Assembly: GCF_963576675.1 (NCBI RefSeq)
Contig: NC_088917.1
Span: forward strand, 33,572,501-33,636,500
DNA: 64,000 nucleotides
Direction of reading: 5' to 3'
Source of the DNA: Euphorbia lathyris
Lineage: Eukaryota; Streptophyta; Magnoliopsida; Malpighiales; Euphorbiaceae
A program made the translations under genes and the position numbers. The notes under the pieces are model-generated. The model saw only the letters and a list, made by a program, of their open reading frames with translations. It ran no database searches and was not told the DNA's origin. Position 1 is the first letter of the stretch, and every line of letters starts with the position of its first letter. Shown one piece after another: positions 44,498 to 56,761 of the stretch.

Positions 44498-44529
44498 AGG
44501 TAAGGTTTGAGTTTTAGGTTCAGGAAGCT

Positions 44530-45715
44530 TGTATACAGGGCTGCTAACTGTAGTTGTACAACAATATTTGGCTTGGTAGGGGAGATGGGGTATCCAGGGT
44601 TTATTTGTAGTGGGAGATCCAAAATTAGGTTTGGGTTTGAGTGCTTCTGGGAAATCTTGTAAATGTATTTCCTGGTGTTTGGCCTATTTAAGGGTTGTGT
44701 AAATGTTGGTAAGTTCCTTAGATCACACTGTAGACCTTATTTCAGGTTTGCTACTGTGATGAAACTAGCTACAAAGAAGGTTTCAGTCAGGGTGGGATGC
44801 ACCTTTTCCATCCTTAGCTTGAGGGCTTCAAATTCATCTTGGTATTCAGCCACAGTTGAGGTTTGTTTCAGCTGAGTCATTAATTACACCACATCTTCCA
44901 CTTTAATTTCCTAGAAACATTTTTCCACAGCTTCTACAAATTCCTCCCAAATTGCTCTAGGATGGCTAGGAATCTAGTTCTTATACCATTTCTCAGCTCT
45001 TCCTTGGAGAAGCAATGTAGTTAATAAAACTTTCCTATCATTAGCAACTTCAACAACCGGAAGTACTTAGAACATTTACTCACCCAGTTTTCTACTTCAG
45101 TGCCATTGAAAGAAGGCAGCTCAAATTTGGGTAGCATTTTGTTAAAGGAAGGGTTCTGTGATGTTAGTTGTTCTCCAGTTTGGAGTCTGGTAGGTGAGCT
45201 ACCAAGGGTTCCTTTGTTTTGGTTAAGTGATGAGTTTGGTGTTTTTGAAAGAATTGTTTTCCGTAAAATCATCTCATTGATTTCCTTGATTATTTATACA
45301 AATAATACTACTACATTTTAGGCTAGAGTTATGCTAGAATTAAGGAGCTAATTTACCGCAATATATGGTAAATTACCATAATATATGCTAGTTAGAATTA
45401 AGGAGCTAATTTACCACAATATATGCTAATTTATCATAATATATGCTAAATATATGCTAATCCTAAAATACAAGATTATGTAAATATTCTAACTAATATT
45501 TACGTAATCTATCAGTTTTGCTAGGAGAAGGGATGAGAGTCGGGTTGAATGAGTTCAGCTAAGGTTGATATGGATTTGTGAACTAGATCTTCAAGGGCTT
45601 GTTTAGAATTTATTTGATTCGTCCGCTGTTGAGACTGTTCCATATGTATGGATTCAATTCTCCGTTGTTGATTAGATTGCACTTCTTCAAGTTGAGTCTG
45701 CATCTGCTCTAACTT
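44530..45715 (-). pseudogene. Ty3/gypsy gag remnant
   Basis: Minus-strand pieces include a Gln-rich N-terminus (MQTQLEEVQSNQQRRIES), the capsid start LPKFELPSFNGTEVENWVSK, and the gag core WEEFVEAVEKCF...EIKVEDVV...LTQLKQTSTVAEYQDEFEAL. The last is the classic retrotransposon gag block (PF03732). Stops are frequent. A ~33-bp phrase (AGAATTAAGGAGCTAATTTA) is duplicated at about 45336 and 45392 and interrupts it. No pol remains. Confidence 0.75.
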
Positions 45716-46135
45716 TTTGTCACGTATGCAAGGCGTAAGAAAGTTTAAGGTCTGGTTATGATAATCTGCTATTATTATTATTTTATTTATCTGTTTTGTT
45801 AGTTAAATGGTTATTATGCCTTTTTGTAGTGAGGTCAGTCTAATTGTCTTATGTGGGTTGTTAGCCTTTTGGGTGGCAGCTGTACTGGCTGCTATATCAG
45901 GACCACCTTCCTCATACTATCTATCTATGAAATTACAAGAATTCCTTTTATTCTCTCTATTCTCTTCTATTTTTCTTTTTTCTTTCCTAAATCTCTCTAT
46001 TCAGTAATAACTAGAGGGCACAAACCTGACACTTTTCTACTGTGACCTCAAATTTGTCATAGAACTGCTGGTTTTTCTATAAGTGGGATTTACCATTCAC
46101 TGAATGCCCATAGAAAGGAGAACCTTCGATACTAA
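45716..46135. other. LTR-like or untranslated sequence of uncertain origin
   Basis: The plus strand has a TTCTCTCTATTCTCTTC leader-like run and CAGTAATAA near 46005. It may be an insertion in the 5' part of the gag remnant's element. No gene is seen. Confidence 0.3.
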
Positions 46136-46440
46136 TGTCAGAACTAAGTTCTGAATTAATATCATAGTGATTAGAATTAAGAAGAACAGAATTGCAGGGG
46201 AATTTAGGAGAGAGAAAGAGAGAGAAAAGAAGAAAGAATATGAGGAATTAATACTGAATTCATTAATAGATACTAATGAATGAGCTCTATATAGAGATGA
46301 GGTCAATACGTTTACAGGGCACAGTTGTGACATAACAGCTATCTAACTAATTCATTACATGCCAAAATAGGCTAACAACCTTTAGGAATTGGAGTAACAG
46401 AATGTAAATCACATCAATAACTAACTATCAAATATTACAG
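46136..46440 (-). mobile_element. Probable 5' LTR of the gypsy remnant
   Basis: On the minus strand the block ends TTCTGACA at 46136 and is followed by TTAGTATCGAAGG, which resembles a decayed tRNA-Met primer site. Upstream it has a CTCTATATAGAGC TATA region (about 46290-46302) and a CT-rich leader. The start of the LTR is only estimated (TGTAATATTTG, near 46440). Confidence 0.4.
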
Positions 46441-46710
46441 CTTCTAAGCATAATATAATTACTCAATAAATCCTCCTTGTTTCTTGCATGCGTGACATAA
46501 TATATCTACTTAATCATATATTATCATGATGATAAATAATTAGAGGGTCAGTTTTTTGAAGAATCTTTTAGCAGGTAGGAGAAAACCAGGAAGAATCTTT
46601 TGAAGGTGACAAATAGTTACATAAGGATTTTGATAGTGAAGCCTAAGTATGTTACAGAAAAGTTAAAATCCATTTCTCTGCCTTGAATATACAATTTGTT
46701 TCCATGGAAG

Positions 46711-49700
46711 CTATTTCTTTCTTACGTTAGAGGGTCGACCGCGGCGTGGAAGAAGTCTTGAACAGTATCCAGTGAAGGATGTTTTGTTCTCAGATAAATT
46801 GTTAGTTGACTGCAAATAGCAATTCAAACAAGTTATACAACAACACATGCTCCATATAAGCTATCAAACAAGTGTATGTATGAAACACTTTTCTACATTA
46901 ACTAATTCAGAAAGTGAAGAAAAAATCAACAAATAACTTACAGATTCCTTCAGCATATTTGGTACACTGGTCTCCTGGGATTTCTGGACCATTCTGCTTC
47001 TTTTTTCATTCACAAGAAGAATTGCACATTTGCAAGTGAAGAATAGAAGAATTACTCCAAGACAAAGCACCATAAGAAATTCAAGTATCACAGCTGACCC
47101 AAGAGCTGCACTCACAAAATGATCTCCAATATTCAGTTAATTCGCAACACATAACTAGAACACGTGACAGAACTACAAACAAAATGATCAAGCAAAGCTT
47201 CGAAAGACCTCGAAAAATGAATAACAAAGATGGCATCTGTAACAAAACTTTTCTAATACTAGAGTTTGCATCAACTTTTGCACTTACTGTGAGCTGCTAA
47301 TGAATTTATTGGTGTTCGTCGTATAAGATTTACAACAGCCTCAGCATGCAGAGGCATTGACATCTTTTCAACACAATCAGAATAACACCCATAGTGCCCC
47401 ATATCGTTTAATTTCACTGATAACACTGCGTCATCTTCTCCTCCCTTATTCTGAAAAGAAAGATAAGAACAGAGAAACCAAATTATGTTGAATTGGATAG
47501 ATAAGGACTAAGATGAGAGTTTATTTATCTAATGACTAGAATTTGTAATCCTATATTATTAATGCCATTAAGTTAATGCTTCTTGCAGCCACAGGCAGAT
47601 CATGCATCAAATATATATGGTAAAATGCAATTCATATGTAGTTCCAAAACTTCAAAGTAAACAAGATTACTCACATGGTACAAGAGGTGTTGCATGACAA
47701 GGTTGCATTCGTTAATTGTGCCCCGAAATCTGATCCCATTACCTCTGACTGCAAAATGTTTCGAGATAGAAACATATGTCTGAAGAGGTTGCCACTGATA
47801 ACTGTTTACTAGCTTCAGCTCAGTAGTGTCTATGAGCTCAGCTGGTAAAGTAGTTTCCAGAAAACCATCATCAACTTCCACCGAAAATGTGACGATGAAG
47901 TGAGACTCTTTGCCTGAAACATAGCCCACAAGCACAAAGTTTATTCCCCGAAAAACAATTTCCAAGCAATAAAATATAGAAAGTAAAGGTTTGTATAATT
48001 TCCATTTAGCCTATTAAGAGTATAAGCATCTGCCTTAACTAATGGAAAATTCATTTTTGCTCAGTTAAACTTGGCATAAAAATTTTAATCCCCAACAAAC
48101 TTCAATAACCAAAGTAATCTTCCATATGCATACCAGGAAAGTCAGAAGTATCGGGATCTCCAACATAAAATTCAAACTTGTCTTTATCTTTATCAAAGAT
48201 CAGTGACTTTTCGCCATTGCCCTTCAATAAAATAAACTTAGGTACAGTAATATATGGAGGATCATTAATAGGTTCCACAAGAACTGGAACTTCCAAATTA
48301 TTTTTCCCATTTGTGTTGTTGAGAGAAATTCGAATAATATCTTCACCGCTGAAATTCTGATTTCTGAATAACGCACAAAAAAACAAATCAAATATAAACA
48401 AGTAATATATGTGTAAATATATAAAATACTAAGAATCATATTGCATAAACATAATATACAGTTTTTTTTATACCAAAAAGAAAGTAGACAGTACCCAAGA
48501 TAATGAACTGACTGAAGGGCTTCATTGAGCACTTCTACACAGCCCTCTAGGATCAAACTCTTGGCTTTATTATCATCTCTTTTCACAGAGAACTCTTCCC
48601 AAATTGGCTGCCGAAATTGCATTAGCATCGGAGACAAAAGCAGAGTCCCAGAGTCAGCACTCAGAATGAGAGAGATTTTCTCCACTGGATCAGAATACCT
48701 AATCTTGAATCCGTGTAAACCACTTTCAAGAGCAAGAACAGGTCATCCACCAAGGAAACGTCATCCAAATTAAACCTCCAAAATGTTGAGCTCATAAATG
48801 GAAGTTTAAATAACAGAAGGGTCATTACCGGCTTATAATGTCCTCAGTTGCTTGTAATTGATCTAGAAATGAAATAAATTGGGGTGGAATATTAAGAATA
48901 GAAATGTTTACAACAGCAGAAGCAGCATTTCCATTTACATCCAACATTGTATACATAAAAGAGTCATTGCCATAATAATCTTGATAAGGTGTGTATCTAA
49001 AGAAACGCCCATATTGTAAAAGGGAACCACGCTCTGGCTGAAAAACCAAAATATAAAAACATCAACTAAATTTTTCGTGCAAACTATTCCAAAGGATAAA
49101 TCTTAAAAATCAGCACAATCTCAAATGCATGCCAAATGATGCCATTAGCTATCCAATTTCCCATGTCATGAAAAAGTGTAGATATGAAGTTCTTCATTTC
49201 AGGTAGTAAATATTACTTAATAATTCACACATATACAATTTGAGGGAACTTTGGCTTGGATGTAATCAGTATGTTAGGAAATTTTACATATGTAGAGTGT
49301 CTATTTAATAAATGAATGCACATAGAAACAGAAACATAAAAGTAAGGGTCCTTTTACTTAGGATAAGAGAGAAATCTAAGGGGATAAAAATGAAGTCTTA
49401 CTTTGGAGAATTCAACAATACTTGCATCGTTTCCAGCGAAGAAGTCATTTGCCAAAACATCAAAAGCAACCGACTCATCGTCCCACACAGAAACTTCATC
49501 ATCATAGGCTTTAGGAAAATATTCACCTGGAAGACAAACAACAACAACAACAAAGCCTTAGTCCCTAAAAGATTCACCTGGAAGACATGGAAGTAAAATT
49601 CTCAAAAATACATTCTATTTTATCCACATAATATATAGAGCTCTCGATGTGCAGAAAGGGTGAAAAAAATGAAGGAAGTGCTTTCATTATGCCAATAATA

Positions 49701-52700
49701 AAATGATCAATTATTATTCTGCGGAAAAAGAAGAAAAGAAAGCACAAAGTTGAAAATCATATATCTTAAAATAAAAATAAAATTCAGTTCTCTAAGGAGG
49801 AGCAAGAGGACATTGTATGTGCTAGAACTCTTGCTCATAACTCACCAGTCACTAAAAACTGACCAATGCAAAGGTAAACTACACTATCCTAAAGTCAGCA
49901 TCTTAGTTGATTGTTGGTGACGCCTAAACTTCCAATTCTCAATCATTGACCAACTCCAAATGCCAAAACTCAATACATTTCCTGCAAACTTCGCATATCT
50001 AGCTTGTTTCTTTAAACCTGATAAATCAACTGAGCCAAACTTTAAGCATATAAAGGTTTTAAATAATTTAGTAGAGATTGTTATAAAATAATAGAATAAA
50101 CCAAGTTCATCTAGCTATAGAAGGATAGGTTCACGTGGTAGTTCTCAGTAAAGGAAGATTGAATCATACTATCATATGTAATGCTGCTGTCGTAACTTAC
50201 CACTGTAAACGTTGATCCCAAAGGGGCAGGGTGTCAAATGCTTGTCATCAACTGAGACGCACATCTCATAGGTTCCAACATCCTTAGTTTGATATTGACA
50301 AGAATATGACCCATCATTGTTATCTACAAACATCCCATCTGAAAAACCAGACCTATTAACTGAAGCAATCTCTAGTTTCAGCCGTGATTGTTGGGACAGG
50401 ACAGGATTAGAAAATGCATCCATCAATTGCACCACTATTTCATTTTCTATCAGCTTTGGTACCTTCGGGTCAGATTTCACAACTTTTGAGAGTGACACAT
50501 CAACATTGGCTACGCAAAGTGAGAAAAAAACCTGGTTACAAATTGATGATATACTGATACTCTACAACTACATGAGGACCTCAGACCAACATATTTCATC
50601 CAATGAAAAAGTAAATCAAGAAGCTAGAGCCACTTTTTGGTTCTGAATTTGCATCCAATTTTAGCCAGTCATTCTACTTCCAATTTTAGCCGGTCATTCT
50701 ACATTAAGGTTCCGTTTGGTTCCCGGAATAGTCAGGGAATAGAATAGGTATTCCTGAGGAATGTTTTTAAAACATTAAACTTGTCATTGTTTGACCATTA
50801 TTATGGTTAAAAAGGAAATTCTTTACGTCTGAAACTGCTGAAGTGAAACAATTATATTTATTCTAGTCATTCAAAACCTTGGTTCCATCCATCTGAAATC
50901 TTTGAAACAATAAAGACACATAATTCCTTCATTTCGGAAATTACTGATTATTGATGGGTAATAGGGGCATACAAAAGAGAGAACTTTAGAAAAATCAAGC
51001 TGACCAACTGAAAATACCTGCTTTAACTTCCTTTCTGAATGCCTGGCCGCCACCCAGCAAAATATTTCCACAAAATACATATATTTCATATATCCCACTC
51101 TTCTCAGGCTTATAATCTACAATAAAGGCACTTTCCAAAGCTTTTGAGCGTCCAGCAGACTGAACCAAGAGAAGAATAAAAGAAGAAAATTAAGAATGTG
51201 AACAATGACCTGAAGGGTGCATGTAAAAATGGAAAACATACAATGTTATTTGGTAGAACAGATGTTGCAGGAGATATTTCTGTTTGGCTAATTCCGTTGA
51301 AGCTAAGCTCTCGATCAGGTTCGCTCCCTATATTAGAGATGTGTCCATTTTTGTAAACTGCTACTAATATTTCTCATCAATAAGAAACAACCAATAGTTG
51401 TTAAATTTTCAGGTACCATTAATCCTTGGATGAATGCTTGGCTGTACACGATAAGATGAATTTCCTTCACCTATCTGTATTTGAATGCTTTCTACTTCAA
51501 CAAAAGCAGGATACTGAAATTTGTCAATCAAATAGATTGAGAACTCTGCGACCTCGCCAGCAACTGAATCATTTAAACCAGATCCATTGACAACACTGGC
51601 TGATCCATCACAATAACCTATCCAATTGGAAATTCATCCACTTCAGACGGAAGTTACAACATTAAATTATGTATCAGCAACTGAAGCATAATCACAAATC
51701 TCTAATCAAAAACTTTAAACTTGAGAACCTAAGCGCCAAGAAATCAAATATCTTAAATATGCTTATTATGCATATGGTGTTTGAACAACGGACCCAACCC
51801 TGCCATCCTAATCACTGGCAGCTAAAATTCACTTACCTATGAAAACGGTGTATTCAAACGGCATTTTATAGATGCTTCTATTGTGATTCACATCAGATAT
51901 AGTGAGCACAAAATTTCCTGGTTCCAATAGACTGAAAGAGAACAATTGAGTCCCTGGCATAACTTCTGCAAAATGCAGATCTGAAATAGGGATAGAGAGA
52001 TTTGTCTCCTTCTCAATAACATCAGCATCAAAATCATAAAATCCAGAAACAAGGTTTCCATATTGATCTTGTTGACGTATAAAAACTTGCATCTTGGAAA
52101 AAATCTGCCACATATTTGTCTCAAAGTTCCAGAATGCCAGGCAGTTGGAAACATCTAGAGGACCTGAAAGAAAGCCAGTTGAAAATGAACCAAAGAGTAC
52201 AGCTAAATGTATAATTGAAGTTACATAAACAAACAAACTGCATGCTAAGTTTGTGTTAAAGAGAATCAAATGACTCATTGCTTTAAGTGACAACTCTAAC
52301 ATCTAGGCTAAACAACAAGACATAGTTTTTCATCATTTGTGAAGTTATAAGTACCTTGCTCTTCTAAAAGAAATTGGAACCTCTAAAAACATGGTATCGG
52401 CAAATGATAGAAAATATAGCACATCACCTGGATTCACTTCAAATGGAAGTGGAGACCCATTCAAAGTTTGATTTCCTCCTTTGACCTCCAGAAAAAGGGT
52501 TCCAGCTTTTTCTGCAATGAACTTGATGACGATAAAGCCAAAACCATTCCAACCTACATAGGAGATGTTTGGCACACTAGCAAGGGAGCCATTTTCATAA
52601 AGAGCAGACAAGGTAAAATTAAGAGGACGTAATTCCTCTCCACTTGAAGAAACATCATTCCCAAATGCATCCCTAGGAACAACTAAGAACGTGGCTTCTG

Positions 52701-53637
52701 ATCCAGCTTCAAACTCATTCAAGGCTCCCATCCATGAAGCTGTGCAGACAGATGGATAGATTTTCCCTTCAATCCAAAAGAACAGCAGGAATCAGCCTCC
52801 ATTAATCTTTAGGTACTTGATTGACATTATGAACATCCTTAAGAGAAATATCATTTTATCTTGCTAAAATTGGGATTACTGAACAATGAGCATTATCACA
52901 TGAAAAGTCCACAAGGGTAGAAAACAATGCCTAGTCTTTCATTAAGTCATTGATACATATAACATTTTCAATATGCTTGCAACAAATTCAGCTTTTCTAA
53001 ATAGATAAAGCCTTTACTTTTATTTGCTAACAACAGCCTCTAGACAGAGTTAATAAGAAAAAATAAAACCTCCAAAGAAGCATTATCTCGAGCATGTAAA
53101 GGGCAAAAGTAAAAAGAAAAGTTGAAAGCTAAACCTGGTACAACATTGAAATGGAGAGATGAATCAAACACTCTGAAAACATCATCATTGATGAAGACAT
53201 TAAAAACCCCAACTCTGATTGGAACGAAAATAAGTTTCCAGGTGGTGGTATCCCCTGCAGTATCAAGGAAGACCCCAGATACAAAAGAACTGTTCCCTTT
53301 CTTATCATTAACTGTAAGTATAGGATTGAAAGCTTTTTTATCAAGTGAAGCATTTCCTTTACTGTCAAACTCTCCTAGTACTACAATCTTAATGGCTGCA
53401 CTATCACCAGCTTTAAAAGTGTTATTATTGTCTAACCAACTGAAGGCGAAATTTGGTACTTTTGGTTTATCTACAGAAAACGCAAAGATGTCAGTTTTTT
53501 CACTCTTTTTTTCTTTTACATCAGAATGGAGTAAGAGAGGAAAGCGTACCGGAGTCTGAAGGTTCAATAGCGGAGGATGAGAGGGAAAGCGAAAACATGA
53601 GGAAAACAAGAGTGCATATGTGAATAATGATTGCCAT
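46711..53637 (-). CDS. GEX2: GEX2, gamete attachment membrane protein (16 exons)
   Basis: Minus-strand exons: 53637-53550, 53470-53135, 52766-52428, 52163-51837, 51617-51417, 51327-51242, 51159-51018, 50509-50201, 49526-49402, 49037-48829, 48722-48495, 48363-48134, 47913-47675, 47450-47288, 47105-46942, 46809-46711. They join to 3285 nt, 1094 residues, every junction in phase. GEX2 is a sperm-cell surface protein needed for gamete attachment in double fertilisation. Visible: signal peptide (MAIIIHICTLVFLMF), filamin/immunoglobulin-like repeats (about 31-430 and 507-609; DAFGNDVSSSGEE, NDGSYSCQYQTKDVG), cadherin-like repeats (about 610-870; VLANDFFAGND, YYGNDSFMYT), one membrane span (about 1010-1032) and a short basic cytoplasmic tail ending RPSNVRKK. 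Many NxS/T sites fit an extracellular role. No break is seen. Confidence 0.92.
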
Positions 53638-55013
53638 ATTTGATAGTGACAGAGACAGACTGAAACTGCATTTTTCTGTACAGATTGAAAATTTTAGAGT
53701 AGAAGTGAGTTTGACCTTTGTGTTGGAGCAGTTATTCGGCGGTTACGAACGGTTAGTTCGTGGGCAACATATGCCCAAAAAGAACTCCGTAAATTGCAAT
53801 GTACGATAAGGACATCGTGTTTGTTGTTTGTTTTTATTTTATTTTTTAATGTAGATATTACCAGAGTATGTGACGCAGTTGAATTTTGAAAATTCATAGT
53901 GAAATGATAACTGCATTCCAATGTGTAAGTCAGTTTCGTGGAAAAGACTAAAAAATGATCAAAATCAACCTTAATATAAAAATTAATGAATCTGTTTACC
54001 TCGAATTAAGGTTATTTTATTTATAATAATGTTGAGCCGTAAAAGATGGTTACATATTGTGGAGTAGTGTGGATCACGTGTCTCCTATTGATAGGAGGGA
54101 GTGAGCCTAGATATCGAGGTTTGATATCTCTCAAGGCCATCTAGTCCAAGATTTCCGAGATCGAGTGTGATCGTGGCAATGCTGGATCCTTGACTGTGTC
54201 TAACGAGGCTTCTCGAGTCAAGCTTCTAGTACGTAGTCGTTTTGTTGTTCGTTGGATGAGAAGACGCTACATATTCTATTTTTAGAGGGTAGGTTCGGGC
54301 TTTTGCGGTTCCACGTGGCAAAGTTATGTTTGCCTCATATCAAATGTTTCCGAGGTCTAATTTATCGTTTTTTAGGATGATAAAACATTAGGACTGGAAA
54401 GTCTTGTACTTGTCATTTCCTGATAAGTTGATGAGAGGGATTTGAATTTTGGTACCATTTAGAAGTTTTCTTGAGAAATTGGAGACTGATAAGGAGGTTA
54501 TACGGGCTCTTGACGGTTGATTCATCCCTTGTCCAACTCTTATAAATGCACTTATCGGGACGCATTTCATTATGTTCTTGAGCATCTTTTAAGTTGATGG
54601 CGATTCCCTCCGTTTTGCTATTTGTCGTCGTTTGACGTGTCAAGGTTTTTAGTACTTCTTAATCATTGCATGCTTGGTAGTGATGTCATCTGTCGATTTA
54701 CGCTACCTAACATAAAATTTAAACAAACTTGTTTGATGTTATTTGATTCATTATTTAGCTGTAATATCCAACCTTTCAAACATCAATTATGTCAAATATT
54801 TATTTTGTTACTAACATAATTGCAAATAACGTGCAAAAATGTCAATATTTAAGTCTATCAGATACAATTTAATCATAAAAGGTTTGTAACATGATAAATT
54901 ACACGAAAATATTTCAGTTTATCAACTTATTTGGAATATTCAATGTGGTAGTCGAATAATTGTCAAACCATTAGAAGGGATTTTTTTATCATTTACTTTT
55001 TTTTAGCATTTTC
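53638..55013. other. Upstream region of GEX2 and LTR-like DNA
   Basis: The first few hundred bases should hold the GEX2 promoter. From about 54040 to 54660 the sequence is richer in GC and LTR-like, with a TATA-like CTTATAAATGC near 54538 and GGTTGATTCATCCC before it. It may belong to the Tat relic at 55014. No protein is encoded. Confidence 0.35.
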
Positions 55014-55480
55014 CTATGTTTTAATATCCCATAGCTTTACAAAAAAAAAAAAAAAAAAAATTTCCCCTGTGGTGATGGTCGAGTTGGGCTTAGTTCGTCC
55101 TAAAATTGCATTGAAAAGTAATAAGACTTTTTTACCATCTGTCTGATTGACGTGCTGGTCGATATTAGGCAACATATAACAATCATTGGGGCATACTTTA
55201 TTAAGATCAGTGAAATCTATACATATGTAGTACTTCCTATTGCTTTTCTTTACAAGTGTTACATTAGAAAACAAAAAAGGATAGTTGACCAGCTTAATAA
55301 AACCTACTTCTTCCAGCTTGTTGATCTCGGCCTTGATGGCCTCCTGCTTGTTGCCGGAATGAAGGCATTTTTTTTTTCTGTTGGACGCATTCCTGATTAA
55401 TCAAACAAGACCCTAATGATGTCTGAAGTTGTCTATGAGAATACTCAAGAGTGTGCAAATAAGGTGCTCTTGATATCATT
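55014..55480 (-). pseudogene. Tat-lineage reverse transcriptase fragment
   Basis: Minus strand: FSNVTLVKKSNRKYYICIDF, then TDLNKVCPNDCYMLPNIDQ and a decayed FxDAxxG block (LLFNAILG). This is the fingers/palm start of Ty3/gypsy RT; TDLNK(A/V)CP is typical of the Tat lineage. Upstream codons (to about 55480) retain traces of the preceding helix. The catalytic DD box and everything after it are missing. Confidence 0.8.
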
Positions 55481-55970
55481 GGTTAGAGCTGGGGGAAGAT
55501 GCGTTCCCAATTTCAGGGTGCCATCTGCTGCTAGGTTGAAGTCTTTTAAGGTCTTTAATTTGTTGTGGTGTATATCCCTTGAGGTCGTCCAATTTTCCAT
55601 AAGTATCGATGACCAGTTTGGTCTGAGCGGGTTCTATTGATGTCTAGTGTATCTCTTTGGCTAGTTGTTTGTTTCCCATTATGGTTAAGTGCCCTAAGGC
55701 GCTTGGAATGGCAAATCTGTTGTCGTGGATATTGAGAGTAGGGCCCAAATGTTTTATCACAATTTAAATCAAACATTATCTTATAAGATTAAGTTTGAAT
55801 ATAGTATAAATAGACTTTCAAATGCAAGTAGCAAAGCACAACTCAATAAATATAATAACATTTAGTTCGTGATATATCGCATCTCCTTAAAAAAACAGTT
55901 TGATGTAGGATTGCATTATAGTAATATTAATCGTAGTTTGTTTCAGTAATTCAAACTAAAAGAGGTTATC
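55481..55970. other. Spacer between Tat relic and TRIM-like element
   Basis: May continue the Tat relic at first; AT-rich from 55750. No gene seen. The last five bases (TTATC) are the TSD of the next element. Confidence 0.4.
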
Positions 55971-56172
55971 TGTAACATCCCGGTCCAATACCATGTAGAT
56001 ATTATCTGCTCTGGCCCAATTCCAACACATTGGATCTCACGGCTTTAAAACGCGTCTTCATGTATTGGATTCACATCTTACTAATAAGCCCCAATCACTC
56101 CCTCTCCATTTCCGATATGGGATTCAGTTCATTCCTGCCTCGGCGCCACCCACTCCGGACCGGGTCGTTACA
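55971..56172. mobile_element. TRIM/SMART-like solo LTR (202 bp)
   Basis: Starts TGTAACATCCCGGTCC and ends GGACCGGGTCGTTACA, which are near-perfect inverted complements and give TG...CA ends. Flanked by the 5-bp direct repeat TTATC (55966-55970 and 56173-56177). It contains GGCTTTAAAACGCGTCTTCA, a phrase I recall from short plant LTR elements. No coding. A 5-bp TSD and TG/CA ends favour a miniature LTR over a DNA transposon. Confidence 0.7.
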
Positions 56173-56761
56173 TTATCTGAATCCCCGTTTTACGAGTATA
56201 AAAAACCCAGTCCGGTTAAATAATAATCTATTTTCTACAAATAAATAAAGAAAAAGATTAATTAGGGTGGTGGTATATCAATTTTGAAGCATGATAGCAA
56301 AGTGTGAGAAAAGGAAAGAAAACATGAGAAAGGCATCGAGTCAGACTCGGGTGTCGGTGAGTGAACACAGCCAACCCGAAAACGACCCACACTCAACTCA
56401 CTCACAATCAGATACTGTGGCCCTCTCCATTACTATCACTATGTCCTTTTCCTCTTTTTATATTTTTCTGTTTTTGGTCTCTTTCTCCACTCTCTAATTA
56501 TTACATTACTCACGTTTAGTTTAATACTTTGCTTATTTTGGTCCTAAAGTATAAACACTCACACTCACTTCTCCTTAATTAATTAATTACTGAATCCCGC
56601 CTTTGTCGCTGAGAGAGTCAAGTGATTTATGGGTTTTTCTTCTTTAAGATTTGACTATCTGCCTCTCTTTCTTCACTTGGGTATTTTTGCATTTTATTGA
56701 ATTCCACAAAAAAAGAAAGGATCTTTCTTTTCTTTTTTAATGGTGTTTTGGAATTGAAGGA
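56173..56761 (+). other. Promoter and 5' UTR region of the MIP1/DUF547 gene
   Basis: CT-rich from about 56430, ending in a T-rich leader before the ATG at 56762. CTCTAATTATTACATTACTCACG and a TTAATTAATTAATTAC run are near 56500-56590. No gene. Confidence 0.45.

Noticed and set aside
49497..49580. Alternative GEX2 acceptor at the duplicated TTCACCTGGAAGACA phrase
   Set aside because: Two copies of the phrase exist (about 49523 and 49574); only the acceptor at 49527 keeps the known protein register and phase.
50700..50830. MITE in GEX2 intron beginning GGTTCCGTTTGGTTCCCGG
   Set aside because: The start resembles a common hAT-type MITE end, but no inverted partner or TSD could be found in the intron.
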